The translations under genes were made by a program, and so were the position numbers. Below are positions 46,901 to 58,742 of a stretch of 64,000 nt of DNA, piece by piece. Origin of the DNA: Ascidia mentula. Taxonomy: Eukaryota > Chordata > Ascidiacea > Phlebobranchia > Ascidiidae. The notes beneath the pieces are model-generated. The model ran no database searches. It had not been told where the DNA came from and saw only the letters and a program-made list of their open reading frames with translations. Position 1 is the stretch's first letter. Every line of letters starts with the position of its first letter. The stretch is from positions 17,551,001 to 17,615,000 of the forward strand of contig OX387199.1 of assembly GCA_947561715.1 (NCBI GenBank). Direction: 5' to 3'.

Positions 46901-49900
46901 ACGGGTTTATAGACTGTCTTAACGGTGAGGAGGAATCGAGAAAAATATGCCCAAGACGACACTACTGCAATTCATTGGATGGAGCCAGGGTATGCAAAAA
47001 TGGGGGAAAATCGAGCGTTTTTTCAAAATAGCATTTTTAGGTCATCGTGCTGGTTGAGCAATCCGAAGAACAAATCATAAATAAAACTCATTACGCTGAA
47101 TAATAAGAGACTAATTAACCCAGACGATATGAACAAAATAAACTTTCTGGTAATTTAGGTTCATTCTTAATAGTAATTTTTGCCATTGAGCTAAAACTTG
47201 CAATGCAACAATTTATTGACTAAAAACTTACTTGACCACTGGTTACCAAAATTGTTAATCAGGCTCGGAAAATTTTCCTAAGGTGGTTAATATAAACACA
47301 TTCCTACGTTTTGGAATCAATTCAACCGTTTTGCTCAGGTTTCGATTGCTAAGCGAGAAATGTGTGATTTTGTGATTAATTGCGACGATCAAAGCGACGA
47401 AGCAAACTGCAACGATGACAGGTTTTACTGTGAGAACAAGCAACCTCTTTTTGTTCGCAAACGAAAGGTCAGTAGTAATTTTGTAAACCTCCTTTCATGT
47501 TCTTTGACTCATTTCCAATCTTTTTTTGTAAACGCGTTGGAATTCTAAAACAAGTGTCAGTATTTTCTCAAAGACTTTGTGACAATAACTTTGTGTCCTA
47601 TAACGACAGTAAAACAATGTGGTGTTTCCCAAATAGTTTAATGTTGTTGAGTGCTTTAAATCGAACATGACATGGCTGACATATGCGATGGTTTATGTAT
47701 TTTTATTGAATTGTATGCCAAACCTTAGAACGTGTTAAATTTGCCAATCAACATGATACGAACACAAATTCAAAATATCACGATGATTTAACGTTTTACC
47801 TCTCAGATGTTTAACGGAATTGCGGATTGTTCCGATTGGAGTGACGAATGTCCTACATTAACGTCTGGCACTGACGTGAATGTATTTTCTTCCCGCTACG
47901 AACTAATCGGAAATCCTGTTCTGCGCGGTCTTGTTTGGTTCATGGGAATTTTGGCCGTTTTGGGAAACTTGGTGAGACAAATATATAATCACGTCATTTT
48001 TGTAAACACATAATTAGACTATATAAGCACTGGAGCCAACAATATTTTTTGATTGGGTTCAGTTTAGGGCCACAATTTCGACCATTACGTCTCATCAATG
48101 CAGTCTGGCGGCACTATTATATGGTTTTAGCATATGCTTCAACATAGTTTTTCCACCTTTGTTTGTTCCAGTTAGTTGTACCTATAAATCTAGTTTCTAG
48201 TGGGTATCGGCGTCTGTATGGTCATCAAAATGTTAAAGATTTTGTCCAGCCCTGATTAAACACGAGATTTTAATAGGTTGGCCCTTTCTGCAGAAAAATA
48301 AATATTGTCTTTTGTAAACATTACTTCCACACTGGCCGTATTACAAATGATTAAGAAAGTGTTACAATACCAGGCTGTTTTAGAAATAGTTTAAACTAGT
48401 AATTAGAAAAGGAATATTTGTTACAAATTCCAACATTTGTAAACGCAGGCTGTCATTTTGACCACCATCAAAAGCCTCCGACGCAATGCGTCCAACACTT
48501 TAGAAATCAACAACTTTCTCGTTATCAACCTGGCTGTGTCTGATTGCCTCATGGGTATCTACCTGCTGACCCTAGGCGGTGTTGGGGTTTCATATTCCGG
48601 ATCCTATTGCGCTAAGGATCTTGACTGGCGCACGAGCAACAGATGCACATCGTTGGGAGTCCTGGTGGTGCTTTCCAGTGAAACTTCGGTGATAACAATG
48701 GCATTGCTTACGTCATTTCGCCTCTACGCTGTATTTAATGTAAGTTTTTAGGTCAACATGTATGAAACCAATTTGGAGGAAAAACGCAAGCCTAAACCTG
48801 TTTTAAACTCTGTTTATTTTGATGGGCAGCCCTTCAAGGCCAAAACGCATCCGAAGCCAAAAGTTGCAGGTCTTCTTATTCTTATGGCGTGGAGCATCAG
48901 TTTGACGTTGGCTCTAGTTCCGACAAGTGAAAGTTTCCAAGCTACTTTCACGAACCGGGCAGTGCTCGAGGAAAATCCCTTCTTCAACAAAACCACAGTA
49001 AAATTTGCAAGTAAGAAATTTACCTTTACTCACGGAAGGAGAGAAATGTTTGGATATGGATCGCAGTCCTTTTCAGGAAAATGATTATCCATCATCGTTT
49101 ACTCCAAAAAAACTAAGTAATGTTAAAAGCTGCAGACAAAATCGTGATAATCGAGTTGTAAACAGCATATGTTTATTTGTCTCGGGAAGCCTGTATATAG
49201 TTTGGTACTGAGCCGGAATAAATTAACTGCCAATTCATTCGTGAAAAAGAACAAAACGTACAATTGCCTTGCACCCGTACACAAATTTTTAATAAAAATT
49301 CACCATTTTCTGACAGACTTTCAGAGATTTATCAATCGTTTGTCCACCACCTATCCACACCTCAACGTCACGAAAGAATCGCTGAATCGTGTTAGTGAGT
49401 TCACATCTTGGGTTCAATTAAAAAACTTTCTTCAAAACCGACATCTCCCCATTCCTGGAATAAACCCGAAGCGTTTCTTTGGGTAAGTTACCTCGAAGCC
49501 ACAAAGTTCATTCATTTTTTTTGCACGAACATATTTTTGTCAAATTTTTGTTTATTGTGATTACAAGATTTTGTACAAGGACTATTATTCCACAAAGTTT
49601 AATCAACAAAAAAGATTCAACCAAGCCAATGTTAAAACAACACCTTAAGAGTCTGTTACGTATAAAGTCATCACATGTTTATAGTAATCAGATTCCCCCA
49701 GCCAACAAATAGAAGTTCATTCCTATGGAAACCCTCAATTTCGATAGTTCTTAATTTGATTGATCGGAATGAAACAGCACTTAGATAAAGAACAAAAACT
49801 CCAACCCCTTAACACATACTTTATCTACAGGTACTACAGTGACCACAGCGTGTGTGTCCCAAAACTCTTTGTTACGACGGAAAACACCGCTTGGGGATTT

Positions 49901-50826
49901 TCCATCGCCATATCAACGTTTAACTTGATCGCTTTTTTATTTGTGGCTATCGCGTATGTCGTAATTTACACCAAATCGACGCGGATAGGAGCGGTAGCAA
50001 GAAGGGAAAGCCAAAATGCATCGAACATCGGAAAGCTCGACAAACAAAATCAAGGTAGGCATTTTACATGGTTGATGTGGATATGGCGGTGGAACTGACA
50101 TGGGCTTACTCCGGTCCGCGGTTTAAACCTGACCCTTTAAGGTTTTTAATCTGATCCGCCTAGAGTTTGTAGAAATTAATGTCGCTCGAGAGCACTGATT
50201 CATATTGCAATTAAGAGTTTTTGCAATTCGATTACATGTTTCAAAAGTTTGTTATTGTAAATACGTTAGTCCATAAAATGCTGGCTATACGGACCATTGG
50301 TCTGCCTGTAAGTCTTTGGACAATTCCAGGTCTTAAGTCAAAACCTTTTGCCACTGTGACATAGACTGTACATTGAATAAATGTTTCTGAGACGATAGAA
50401 AACCTAAAAGATGAAGAGCTTTATACAATTTAGACTAAAGATATTTTTTTGAAACGTCAATTAAAGTAGCCACAAAAACACCGCATTCAACCAACACTTT
50501 TCTACATTTTCCATTCAATATTTTTTGCAGAAATGCAAAAGAAAATCGTTCGATTGATCGTCACCGATTTCTGCTGCTGGGTTCCTATTTCAATAATGGC
50601 CTTTCTCAGTATCGGGGGTGTCCCCATTCCAAGTGACGCTTACGCCTACTCCGCCATCGTCCTGCTCCCAATCAACAGTGCTTTGAATCCGATCGTTTAC
50701 TCCAACTTGTGGAACCTCACGTACAATAAGTTCAAAACGTGGAAGAAAATTCCGACCACGACATCGAGCGAATGCTCTGTGAATACTGTGACGAAGAGCA
50801 CAAGAAGCGTTTGCACCAAAATGTAG
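43946..50826 (+). CDS. LDLa-rich GPCR with relaxin-receptor-like seven-helix domain, paralogue A
   Basis: Exons: 43946-44048, 44138-44330, 44591-44938, 45228-45413, 45581-45691, 45861-45920, 46378-46606, 46732-46989, 47339-47467, 47807-47971, 48449-48739, 48830-49010, 49317-49482, 49831-50054, 50531-50826. Phases join: 979 residues. The start is ATG at 43946, right after an acceptor-like TTACGCAG; ATG 43961 is the alternative. After a signal peptide ([15 protein letters not shown]), residues about 35-555 carry eight or nine LDLa-type modules (for example [45 protein letters not shown]), with a Cys-rich segment in the middle. No leucine-rich repeats are seen. The seven-helix part begins at [15 protein letters not shown] and has [21 protein letters not shown] in place of E/DRY, FCCWVP and NSALNPIVY, closest to RXFP/LGR type C receptors. 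A loop of about 90 residues lies between helices 4 and 5. Its ligand is unknown. Confidence 0.92.
48066..48210 (-). repeat. decayed hammerhead-bearing repeat in a GPCR-A intron (copy F)
   Basis: On the minus strand, 48105-48066 reads GCATTGATGAGAC, then GGTCGAAA, then TGTGGCC, an eroded version of the family core. To its right GGCACTATT, TTTTTCCACCTTTGTTTG and TTGTACC match the left part of copies B and C on the + strand. Confidence 0.55.
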
Positions 50827-51665
50827 ATTTGTGTTGGATTTAAATGGCCTGCGAAGCAAGCTATATTACAAGTGGTTTACTATACAGCAAAGTTGGTGCT
50901 TTGTTTTAGCTTAGAAATATTTCGGAAATAGTCAGGCTGGATTTGTAGGCGTCCCAAAAATGTTATTTACATTTTCAACACTAGGACAATTCATTGAAGA
51001 TTTTCCTTTGCCTTTGAAGAGGTAAAATTTGTAACGTACAATTGATGCCTAGCAGTATTTACTCCCTTAAATGCAAGTGCGATGCCCTATTCGTGAAATA
51101 ACATTGTATCCTACCATCCAAGCTTCACCACGTGCTGTCAGGCGGTCTGACAGACGTCCACTCCCGTACCACCCATGTGTTAATAAAACGGTATGTCGCC
51201 ATGGTTACTAATTGACAAAGGAAGTTCATCATTGAAATGAATGGTCTTGGTATCCTGAACCAACAACATCCCCTTCATTTTATTCAGGACGGCGAATTAA
51301 AGCTTTCCCCGCACTGAAATCAACGCAATACGCAATAAGGATGTGCTCTGCAGTCGTCTGTAACTGCCACTGTGATGTGCAATGCATTACGAGCTCTACT
51401 ATTCAAACACGCAACTGGTCAGAATCAAGACGCATACGCTTGGCTTGTTCCAAAGTAATGGAACGCGTTTCAATTCTTTGTTGAAAATAACGTTAAAAAT
51501 TTAACGCTACTGGAATTAAATAGTTCAAACCAGAGTTGCTGATTTCACAGCCGAGAAGGCTACAGTGGTAAAAGGAGAGCAACACAGCAGAGTTGAGTGA
51601 ATAAAGCATAACGCATGAAAGCAAGAAAGTTTCATCGCATTCCTTTGTTGTGGGTCATAGTTATA
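50827..51665. other. short interval between the two GPCR genes
   Basis: The region from the first GPCR stop to the hammerhead repeat before the second gene. No exon, tRNA or clear polyadenylation signal was recognised. Confidence 0.4.
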
Positions 51666-51887
51666 ACGGCACTATTGGTTGAGCTTGCTTGGCCGTAGTG
51701 TTTCCACCTTGTTTGCTCCGTAAGGTTGCACCTAGTTTGGTGCCCAACGGATGACGGTGACTGAATAGTCACCACAAAGTGGAAGTCTTTGCTTGGCCGT
51801 TTGGTCAGCAAAGTCGTCTGATAGTCACACCAGCTGCACTGATGAGACCTTTTAGGTCGAAACAGTGGCCATCTGTCTGCAGCTTGT
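51666..51887 (+). repeat. hammerhead-bearing repeat just upstream of GPCR-B (copy C)
   Basis: Nearly identical to 35400-35622 over its full 220 bases, with an intact hammerhead at its right end. It lies 50 bases before the start codon of GPCR-B, in sense orientation. Confidence 0.85.
51832..51884 (+). ncRNA. type I hammerhead ribozyme motif, core intact (copy C)
   Basis: AGCTGCA (51832-51838) pairs with TGCAGCT (51878-51884). CTGATGA, stem II GACC/GGTC with a UUUUA loop (51846-51858), GAAA (51859-51862) and stem III CAG/CTG with the TGGCCAT loop are complete, and the cleavage triplet is GTC ending at 51877. The motif is identical to copy A except in the stem II loop. If transcribed from upstream, cleavage would remove everything before the last 60 bases of the GPCR-B leader. 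Confidence 0.85.
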
Positions 51888-51936
51888 ACACAAATAGTTA
51901 TAACATGTTTGTTTGTGGGTTACGGCAGGTGCTAAA

Positions 51937-54900
51937 ATGGAAACGAACAGTATTATTTACTTTTATTTGTTGCTTCGAATCCTCAACACGGAGAGCTACG
52001 TGTCAGGGTTGGGTTACCCTTCAAATGTCAAACATTATACCTGTTTGGGGAACGAGAATCAAAATATTCCGGCTGACGCGTTTTGTGACGGTAAAATGGA
52101 TTGTAGCGATGGAAGTGACGAATTTCCCGCCAACTGCAACAACTGCACTCTTTCCAACGAGCACAACATGTACTCGTATGCAAGGTAACAGGTGTCAACG
52201 AATTAACATGAACGCTATAAATAGAGATTGACGAGGTAACCCGCGTAGAACGTTTTGAATATCACACTCGTTTTGCAAATTTATGTATCGGGTGTAAAAA
52301 AAGTTATCTGTATCAACATGTAACTAGCTTGAAGTCGTTCAGGTGATTAAAAATCGTCGTATTTACTGGAAAGAACCCATAAAGATTAAACATCGTTAAT
52401 TTAGAAACCTTAACAAAGCATAACCTATATCTGACCAACTAATATTCGATAGACATGCGTCATGTCTGCATTAATGTCGTAGAAATATTCATGTACCTTT
52501 TTAGGTGATTGATTGATTATTAGGAAACAAATTGTTTATCAGAAAAAATATATATGCCGTCTCATATTCTTTGATAAATTATCACAATCACCAATCAGAC
52601 TTATGAGCAACAAAGAGTTAGCTTTGTTCAACACGTTTGAACTTGGAAAAGGCCTTTTATGCTAGTTCCTTCTTGACAAGTTATACAAGTCATTCGTCGT
52701 CCCTACTAATATGGTTTATACAGCACTCAGAGCCATTGTTATGTGGTGAAAGCAAGTAATTTAAACCATGTTTGCCCACAGCTGCAACAACAAACTCAAC
52801 CCTTACGAGAAAGCGTGTCTGGTGAGACGCTTCCTGATTTGTCAACAACACGTCACGTGTGTTGGTTTGACCCCGTGTGACCTCGGTTGCAAATCCCATT
52901 TTCGCTGCCCGGGTGGAAAATGCCTTAAGCGCTCCACCGTATGCGGCGCAAGCACCTGCAATGACTGCCCCGGTGTGGAGCGCTGGAACAACGGCCATGG
53001 TTTTAAATGCGTTCGCGGTGGTAAGAAATGTCGACTTCCGCAGTTTCTCTTATGGGACGGGGTTAAAGACTGCGACGATGGCACAGATTTGTGCTTCGCG
53101 TCGCACCTAAACTTGACAAATATTTCAAGGTAAGTCTCGAAATTCCCTTGTTGTTTTTTTCTCGTTGATTAAACAGCTTAACTTGTGTGTTTTTTAATGA
53201 GGCCAAAAAGAACTTAATGATAAAAAACCAAGGCCAGGCCAACTAAAGTTGACGTCTTTCTATCACATATCATCCTATGTCGGTTTGTGATAATTCTAGA
53301 ACATTTTTGAAGCTATATATTAATACTTTTTTCAAGATTAAACCAGTATTTCTATGTGTCAGAAATAAGACAATATATATGAAAACAAACAATCTTTAAA
53401 TGTGTTGTAAACATATATAAATCACATTTAACCAATGGAGCCAAAAATTTGTTTAAAGTGAGCAACATACAGAGCAACCGTTTCGAGCTGTTAGTCTTTT
53501 CAGTGCGGGTGTCGTCGACTGCATATCCACTAAAACAGTGGATGTCTTCGCTTGGCCGTTTGATGGGTAAGATTGTCATGTAGTCACCGCAAAGCTGCAC
53601 TGAGGGGACCTAATAGGTCGAATCAGTATGTCCCTGTATACAGCTCACTTTAAACAAAAATCGCATTTAAACAGTGTTATTTTCTATAATATATTTTTGT
53701 TTATAGCGACGTTCGTTCTCACAGTCTCGCTAACTTCAACTTGAGTTTGTGTTTTGAATGCCTCGACAAATCGTTGATAATCTCGAAAGGAAGTTTATGT
53801 GATGGCATCATCGACTGCCCAGACATGACTGACGAGTGCCTTTGCGATGAAAACGTACCAGAAATATGTTCAAAAGTGCAGCCTTTCTCATTTGACAAGA
53901 CGTAAGTCCAAAGTTAAAAAAAACTGAAATGTTTGTGAGTTTGTTTCAGGAATGTGTTAAGAATGCCTTGAATCCAAAACACAATACTTTGTGTCCGTGA
54001 CATTGAAATAGTAAGTGTGACAAAATTTTCAGATTAAAAATGAAATGTCCTGTTGGCCAAGTTCTCTGCGACAAAAACAAATGCCTGGATAGAAAACAAG
54101 TGTGTGACGGAGTTGCTGATTGCAGAGACCTCAGTGACGAAAAGTAAGTTAACAATTTTCTTTTGAAATTGAAGAGAACGAAATAAAACGATTTTGTGCA
54201 TGCAGCCTGCCATTCGCTTTACATCGCAGTTTACTGATAACAAATTGGTTTCAAGTTTACTAAAGCTCGTAAAGTACAAGGTTATAAAAGCTAAAGCAAA
54301 TATCATTTTTGTTTAAACGTGACAGTGTTCTAATTCAGTGGTGATATTGCAGGTTAAGTTACTGTCATGGTACAATACCTTGTGCGAATGCGTCACAGAT
54401 CGGGGAGCCGTGCAGGTAAAAGTCAGTGTGTTTCTGGTTTAATAACACTTTGGAACCAAGTAGTATAAAAATGTATGTGCAAAGGGTCGCATTAATCATT
54501 TAGTGGTGCAGATAATTGTACACACTGTTTCGACCTGTAAGTTCTTATCAGTGTAGCTGTTGACTGTGGCACTGTGCTAGCTTTTACACTAGCAGTCATA
54601 CAGATTTCCACTTTGTGGTATTTCCCACTAAAAAAGAAACAAAACAAAGAAATGGTTACCGCAAAACAACGTGAACACATCTTACTCTCTGCCATTTAGA
54701 TGCACGAACCTGGGCGTAGCAACTTGTCACCAGCGAATCGGAGTTTTTTGCGATAGACACGCAGATTGCTTGCAAACAACAGGAACGATCGATAATCTCT
54801 TCCTGCGGCCCCCCGCAGACGAATGCAATGCAGTGTGCATAGAATCTCATGACCATACGAACAAACCCAACGACACTCATCCTCCAATTAACTGCACAGC

Positions 54901-57900
54901 TGTGAGCGTTTCAAAAACAAAGACACCCTTTGTCTGCAAAAAGGTAAACGGCGTTTGTATCAATTTGTTCATACCTAGTAGGATAAAATATTAAAATGTA
55001 TTAAAAACAGTTGGCATTATTATTGGTGGCATCATGAAAACGACACCTTAACCAATAAATGATGCAGTATAGGACTGTTTTTCTTGCATTAATTAAATTC
55101 TAATAAACATGCGTAACATATGAAAAGGCTTGTTATTTTGTGTGGCAAGTCAATATAATATTTCTGAAGATATTCGCGCAGTGTTTATGTTCATTGCTTT
55201 TGCTGACGTTCTTTTCATTGCTTTGCATTGTGCCAAATTTCTCATAAAGTTTATCCTTGCAGATGTTTGGAGGAACACGCAAGGTGCCAGCATACAATGT
55301 GTGCAACGGCATCGTTGACTGCCCACCGGGGTCCAATCTGACAGACGAAGAATCAGATTCTTGTCCTTGGAGGTATGCGTGCCCTAGAACCGATAACAAA
55401 GTCAGCATTCCGACGCACAGGCTGTGCAACGGTTACAATGACTGCGCAGACGGTCAAGATGAACATGAAGAAAGATGCGTTTTAATGGGCCGTTACTACT
55501 GTAGCTCTCTTGGAGGATTGAAGGTACAAAATGCGGTTCTTGTTAGTTTGCTGGGTTCAAAATTCAAAAAAAAAACTGCCTGATAGTATCCGGTAAATAT
55601 GTTTGAAGACTTTGTTGGTAATTTTGAAATTGTACCAAATTATTTTTAACAACGGATGCACATGAATGAAATAAAAAGAAACCATCATTTTACGTCTATA
55701 TTCACTTTATGATATTTTCGCAGGTTTCCATAAAGAAGCATCAAGTTTGTGACCAAATATTTAACTGCGATGATCACAGTGACGAGCTAAACTGCACTAA
55801 CGATGGGAGGTTTTACTGCGAAAACGGAAATCCTCTATTTGTTTCCAATCGAAAGGTATTTTGGCGTGTTGTCAGTAGGTTTTCTAAATTGTTGAAGCAA
55901 AATACTTACTATAAATAAAAGTTCTCCGTATAAATAAAACAAACGAAGTGTGTTACTAATACCTACCATTATTTCGGTTTTGTCACAGTGTAGAAATTTG
56001 TGATAAAAAAATATCCGTATTTTTTGTTTAACCGAAAGCTTTTCAACGGAATTGGAGATTGCACAGACTGGAGTGACGAATGCCCAACATCTGTAAAAAT
56101 ACGGAAGGAAAACACATTCTCCTCTCGTCACGAATTGATCGCGAATCCAGTTTTAAGAGCATTTGTGTGGATCATGGGGTTGTTGGCTGTGGTCGGCAAC
56201 GCAGTAGGCCAATTTTGTTTACTTTTACAGGATATAGTATACTAATACGCCGTTGTCTGAATATTCACAAATAAATCACAGTTAGTTCTGCCAAAAAATT
56301 GACACAACCACACTTTCTGACAATCCTTACAAACGTTTCTATTTCTTATTTCATCAGGCAGTGATAGTGGTGGAATCCAGAAACCTTTACATCTCGGATC
56401 TTAATTTGGCCTCACTACGAACCAACCACATGCTAATACTGAACCTGGCCGTTGCGGACACGCTTATGGGTATCTACCTCATCTTGCTAGGAGGAACAAG
56501 TTGTCGGTACTCGGGAAGTTACTGCTCCTTTGACATGTTGTGGAGATCAAGTCGAATGTGTATTTTCATGGGCGTCCTGGTGGTAATTTCAATAGAGACG
56601 TCGATGCTTACTATGGTGTTGCTTACTATCTCAAGGTTGTACGCTGTGTATAGGGTAAGTAGGCCATCAGTATAGGACACGTTTAACTTTGTGTTACGTT
56701 TTAGATTTATTGTTAAATTTCGTTGTTAAAAGCTGTGACAAAAATAACAGTATTAATAATGACACAAGCATTTTATAGCATCGAGGTGTCTGAAATACGA
56801 GTCTTTTTGGTATAATACTAGCTATTTCGCTTTTGCCAAAATTAGGAAAAACAAAAGCGTGTTATCAAACATACGGTACTGCGTGGATAGATCTAGTCCC
56901 CTGAAGCGTTTTCAATTGCTGTACATTTGATTGACAGCCTTTTGAAGCTTCCTCAAAACCTTCTGGCAAGTTCGTTGCGGCTTGTGTGATTGTCACGTGG
57001 TGTCTTGCATTTCTTGTGGCATTGCTTCCTCTGTCGGCACACGTTCAAAAGAGTTTTACTGGGACGGCGTGGATTAAGAAAAATCAATTCTTCCATAAGG
57101 CCCTTGTGGAGTTTTCTAGTAGGTCTTTCCGTAATTTAGCTACTCTACTTGGAAAGATTCACGGCAATTGCTACGCACCAATGACAAATTTATCAAAACA
57201 ATTTGTTCCATTGTTTACAATTTTCTGTCACAGGATAATTAACGTGTTTGCCATCATTTTATCAGTTTGAAAACTAATTCCTTTTGTTACGCGACTCCCT
57301 TGGAAACTCAAACCGACGCACCGCAGCGTCACGTCGCACAGTTTGAGAACCTCGGGTTTAGACAATCTGTGCTTTGTTTGAAATATCATGTAATCATTTG
57401 TCGTTTATAAACGTAGAAGTGATTTTGCTTAATTCCTTTACATGTGATTTTTATTATTCAAATCCAAAACTCCTAAAGAATCTGTTTTTTTCTGCAACAA
57501 AAAGTGATCCCTCACAGGTTTTCAACAATTCATGGAGAGACTGACCACTTTCGGGAATATATCACATCGAGAACTTGACGGAGACATGATGAAAATTGCC
57601 AAGGCCTCTTCCTGGTCGGAGTTCGAGACGCTTCTAACTCACCACCACAACCACGAGCAGACGGTCGTTATTTACAGATACTTTGGGTGTGTGTTCGGCT
57701 TGTTGAAAAAAGTAACGATTTTAACAATGCTAGAGGAGACATAGAATTCTTCGATAACGTATCAGAATCACCAAACAGTCTCATGGGCAACAAAAAATTA
57801 GTATCTAATTTTTTCAACAAGCTATCTAAGAAAAAATCTTGTCTGAATGATTTTTTTTATGGAAACCTCGTTGTTTTTTAATGTTACTGACGATGTTCTA

Positions 57901-58742
57901 ATGTAGAAAAACACGATCGTCACGACAAATGCCTTGGGTTTTTTTGTTGTGTAACTTGTTGAAGCTAAAGGAGAAAAATATCTGCAAACGATGCTTGTTT
58001 GATCATACGCCTTTTATCTTTCCAAGATATTACAGCACTCACAGTGTTTGCATTCCGAAAATCTACGTGACGAAAGACGACAACGCATGGGGGTTTTCCC
58101 TTATGATCACGACCCTCAACTTCATCGCATTTATCTTTGTGACGTCAGCATACACGTTGATATACATGAAGTCAGTAGGTAAGCCAGCCAGAAGAACGTC
58201 TGACAAAAAAAAGAAAAACAAACAAAGCGGAGTTTCGAAAAAGGGGAAAGCCCGAAAACAAACCCATGGTATGTGGTCATTGTTAATGTTAAAGTTCGCA
58301 TGTGTAAAGTGGTTGAAAGTGTTTGCTTTCTTTAAAACAAAAACTGAAAGCTGACGTCAGAATAGCATATAAGGCACACACGGCTAAACTTTTTTACACC
58401 AAAGCAATAGGCTACAGCCCATACGTATAGTTACTCAAAAGTACAAAATCTTTTGCAGAGATTCAACGAAAAATTATTCGTCTAATGATCACAGACTTTT
58501 GCTGCTGGGTCCCAGTATCGATCATGGCGTTTATTAACTTTGTCGGAGTTGACATGCCTCCGGATGCTTACGCGGTATCAGCTATCATTTTGCTTCCCAT
58601 CAACAGCGCCCTCAATCCGATTGTCTATTCTAACTTGCTCGACAACTTGTTGGCTCACATTCTCAGCACGTTCAAAGAAAAGCGAGACCGTAGCTCGTCT
58701 GCAACTGAGTTGGAAACGCTAAAATCAAACGATAAAGTCTAA
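51937..58742 (+). CDS. LDLa-rich GPCR with relaxin-receptor-like seven-helix domain, paralogue B
   Basis: Exons: 51937-52184, 52782-53129, 53707-53901, 54033-54143, 54353-54415, 54700-54943, 55263-55523, 55724-55855, 56039-56203, 56358-56654, 56938-57118, 57518-57686, 58027-58268, 58459-58742. Phases join: 979 residues. The exon structure mirrors paralogue A (shared sizes 348, 111, 165 and 181), except that the first two exons of A are one exon here. LDLa modules include FCDGKMDCSDGSDEF, LCDGIIDCPDMTDEC, VCDGVADCRDLSDEK and VCDQIFNCDDHSDEL; the last (IGDCTDWSDEC) abuts helix 1. Helix motifs are NLAVADTLMGIYLI, SRLYAVYR in place of E/DRY, FCCWVP and NSALNPIVY. Intracellular loop 3 is strongly basic (KKKKNKQSGVSKKGKARK). 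No leucine-rich repeats are seen. The gene is a tandem duplicate of its neighbour, clearly diverged. Confidence 0.92.
52566..52640 (+). repeat. dispersed repeat pair member, first GPCR-B intron
   Basis: ATTCTTTGATAA, AATCACCAATCAG and ATGAGCAACAAA match, in the same order, ATTCTTCGATAA, AATCACCAAACAG and ATGGGCAACAAA at 57746-57825. Both members are non-coding and intronic in the same gene. Confidence 0.5.
53448..53658. repeat. foldback with two decayed hammerhead motifs in opposite orientation (copies D and G)
   Basis: The arms TTTGTTTAAAGTGAGC (53448-53463) and their exact inverse (53643-53658) bound the unit. At the right, 53593-53645 on + keeps AGCTGCA, GACC/GGTC and the spacing of the family, but with CTGAGGG and GAAT in the core. 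At the left, 53506-53463 on - reads GCACTGAAAAGAC, then GCTCGAAACGG. This shows the element's original plan: inverted hammerheads at both ends. Confidence 0.65.
54507..54625 (-). repeat. decayed hammerhead-bearing repeat in reverse orientation (copy E)
   Basis: Minus strand 54558-54507 reads AGCTACACTGATAA, then CAGGTCGAAACAGTG, then CTGCA; an ACAAAGTGGAAATCTG block upstream matches the CACAAAGTGGAAGTCT of copy C. The core is eroded and stem II is weak. It lies in a GPCR-B intron. Confidence 0.55.
57746..57825 (+). repeat. dispersed repeat pair member, later GPCR-B intron
   Basis: Partner of 52566-52640 (ATTCTTCGATAA, AATCACCAAACAG, ATGGGCAACAAA). The family is unknown. Confidence 0.5.

Noticed and set aside
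48740-48751. An apparent 12-base intron (GTAAGTTTTTAG) in GPCR-A
   Set aside because: A normal 90-base intron with acceptor after GATGGGCAG (48829) gives an exon of 181 bases, exactly the size of the matching exon in GPCR-B, with aligned PFKAK and PFEAS starts.
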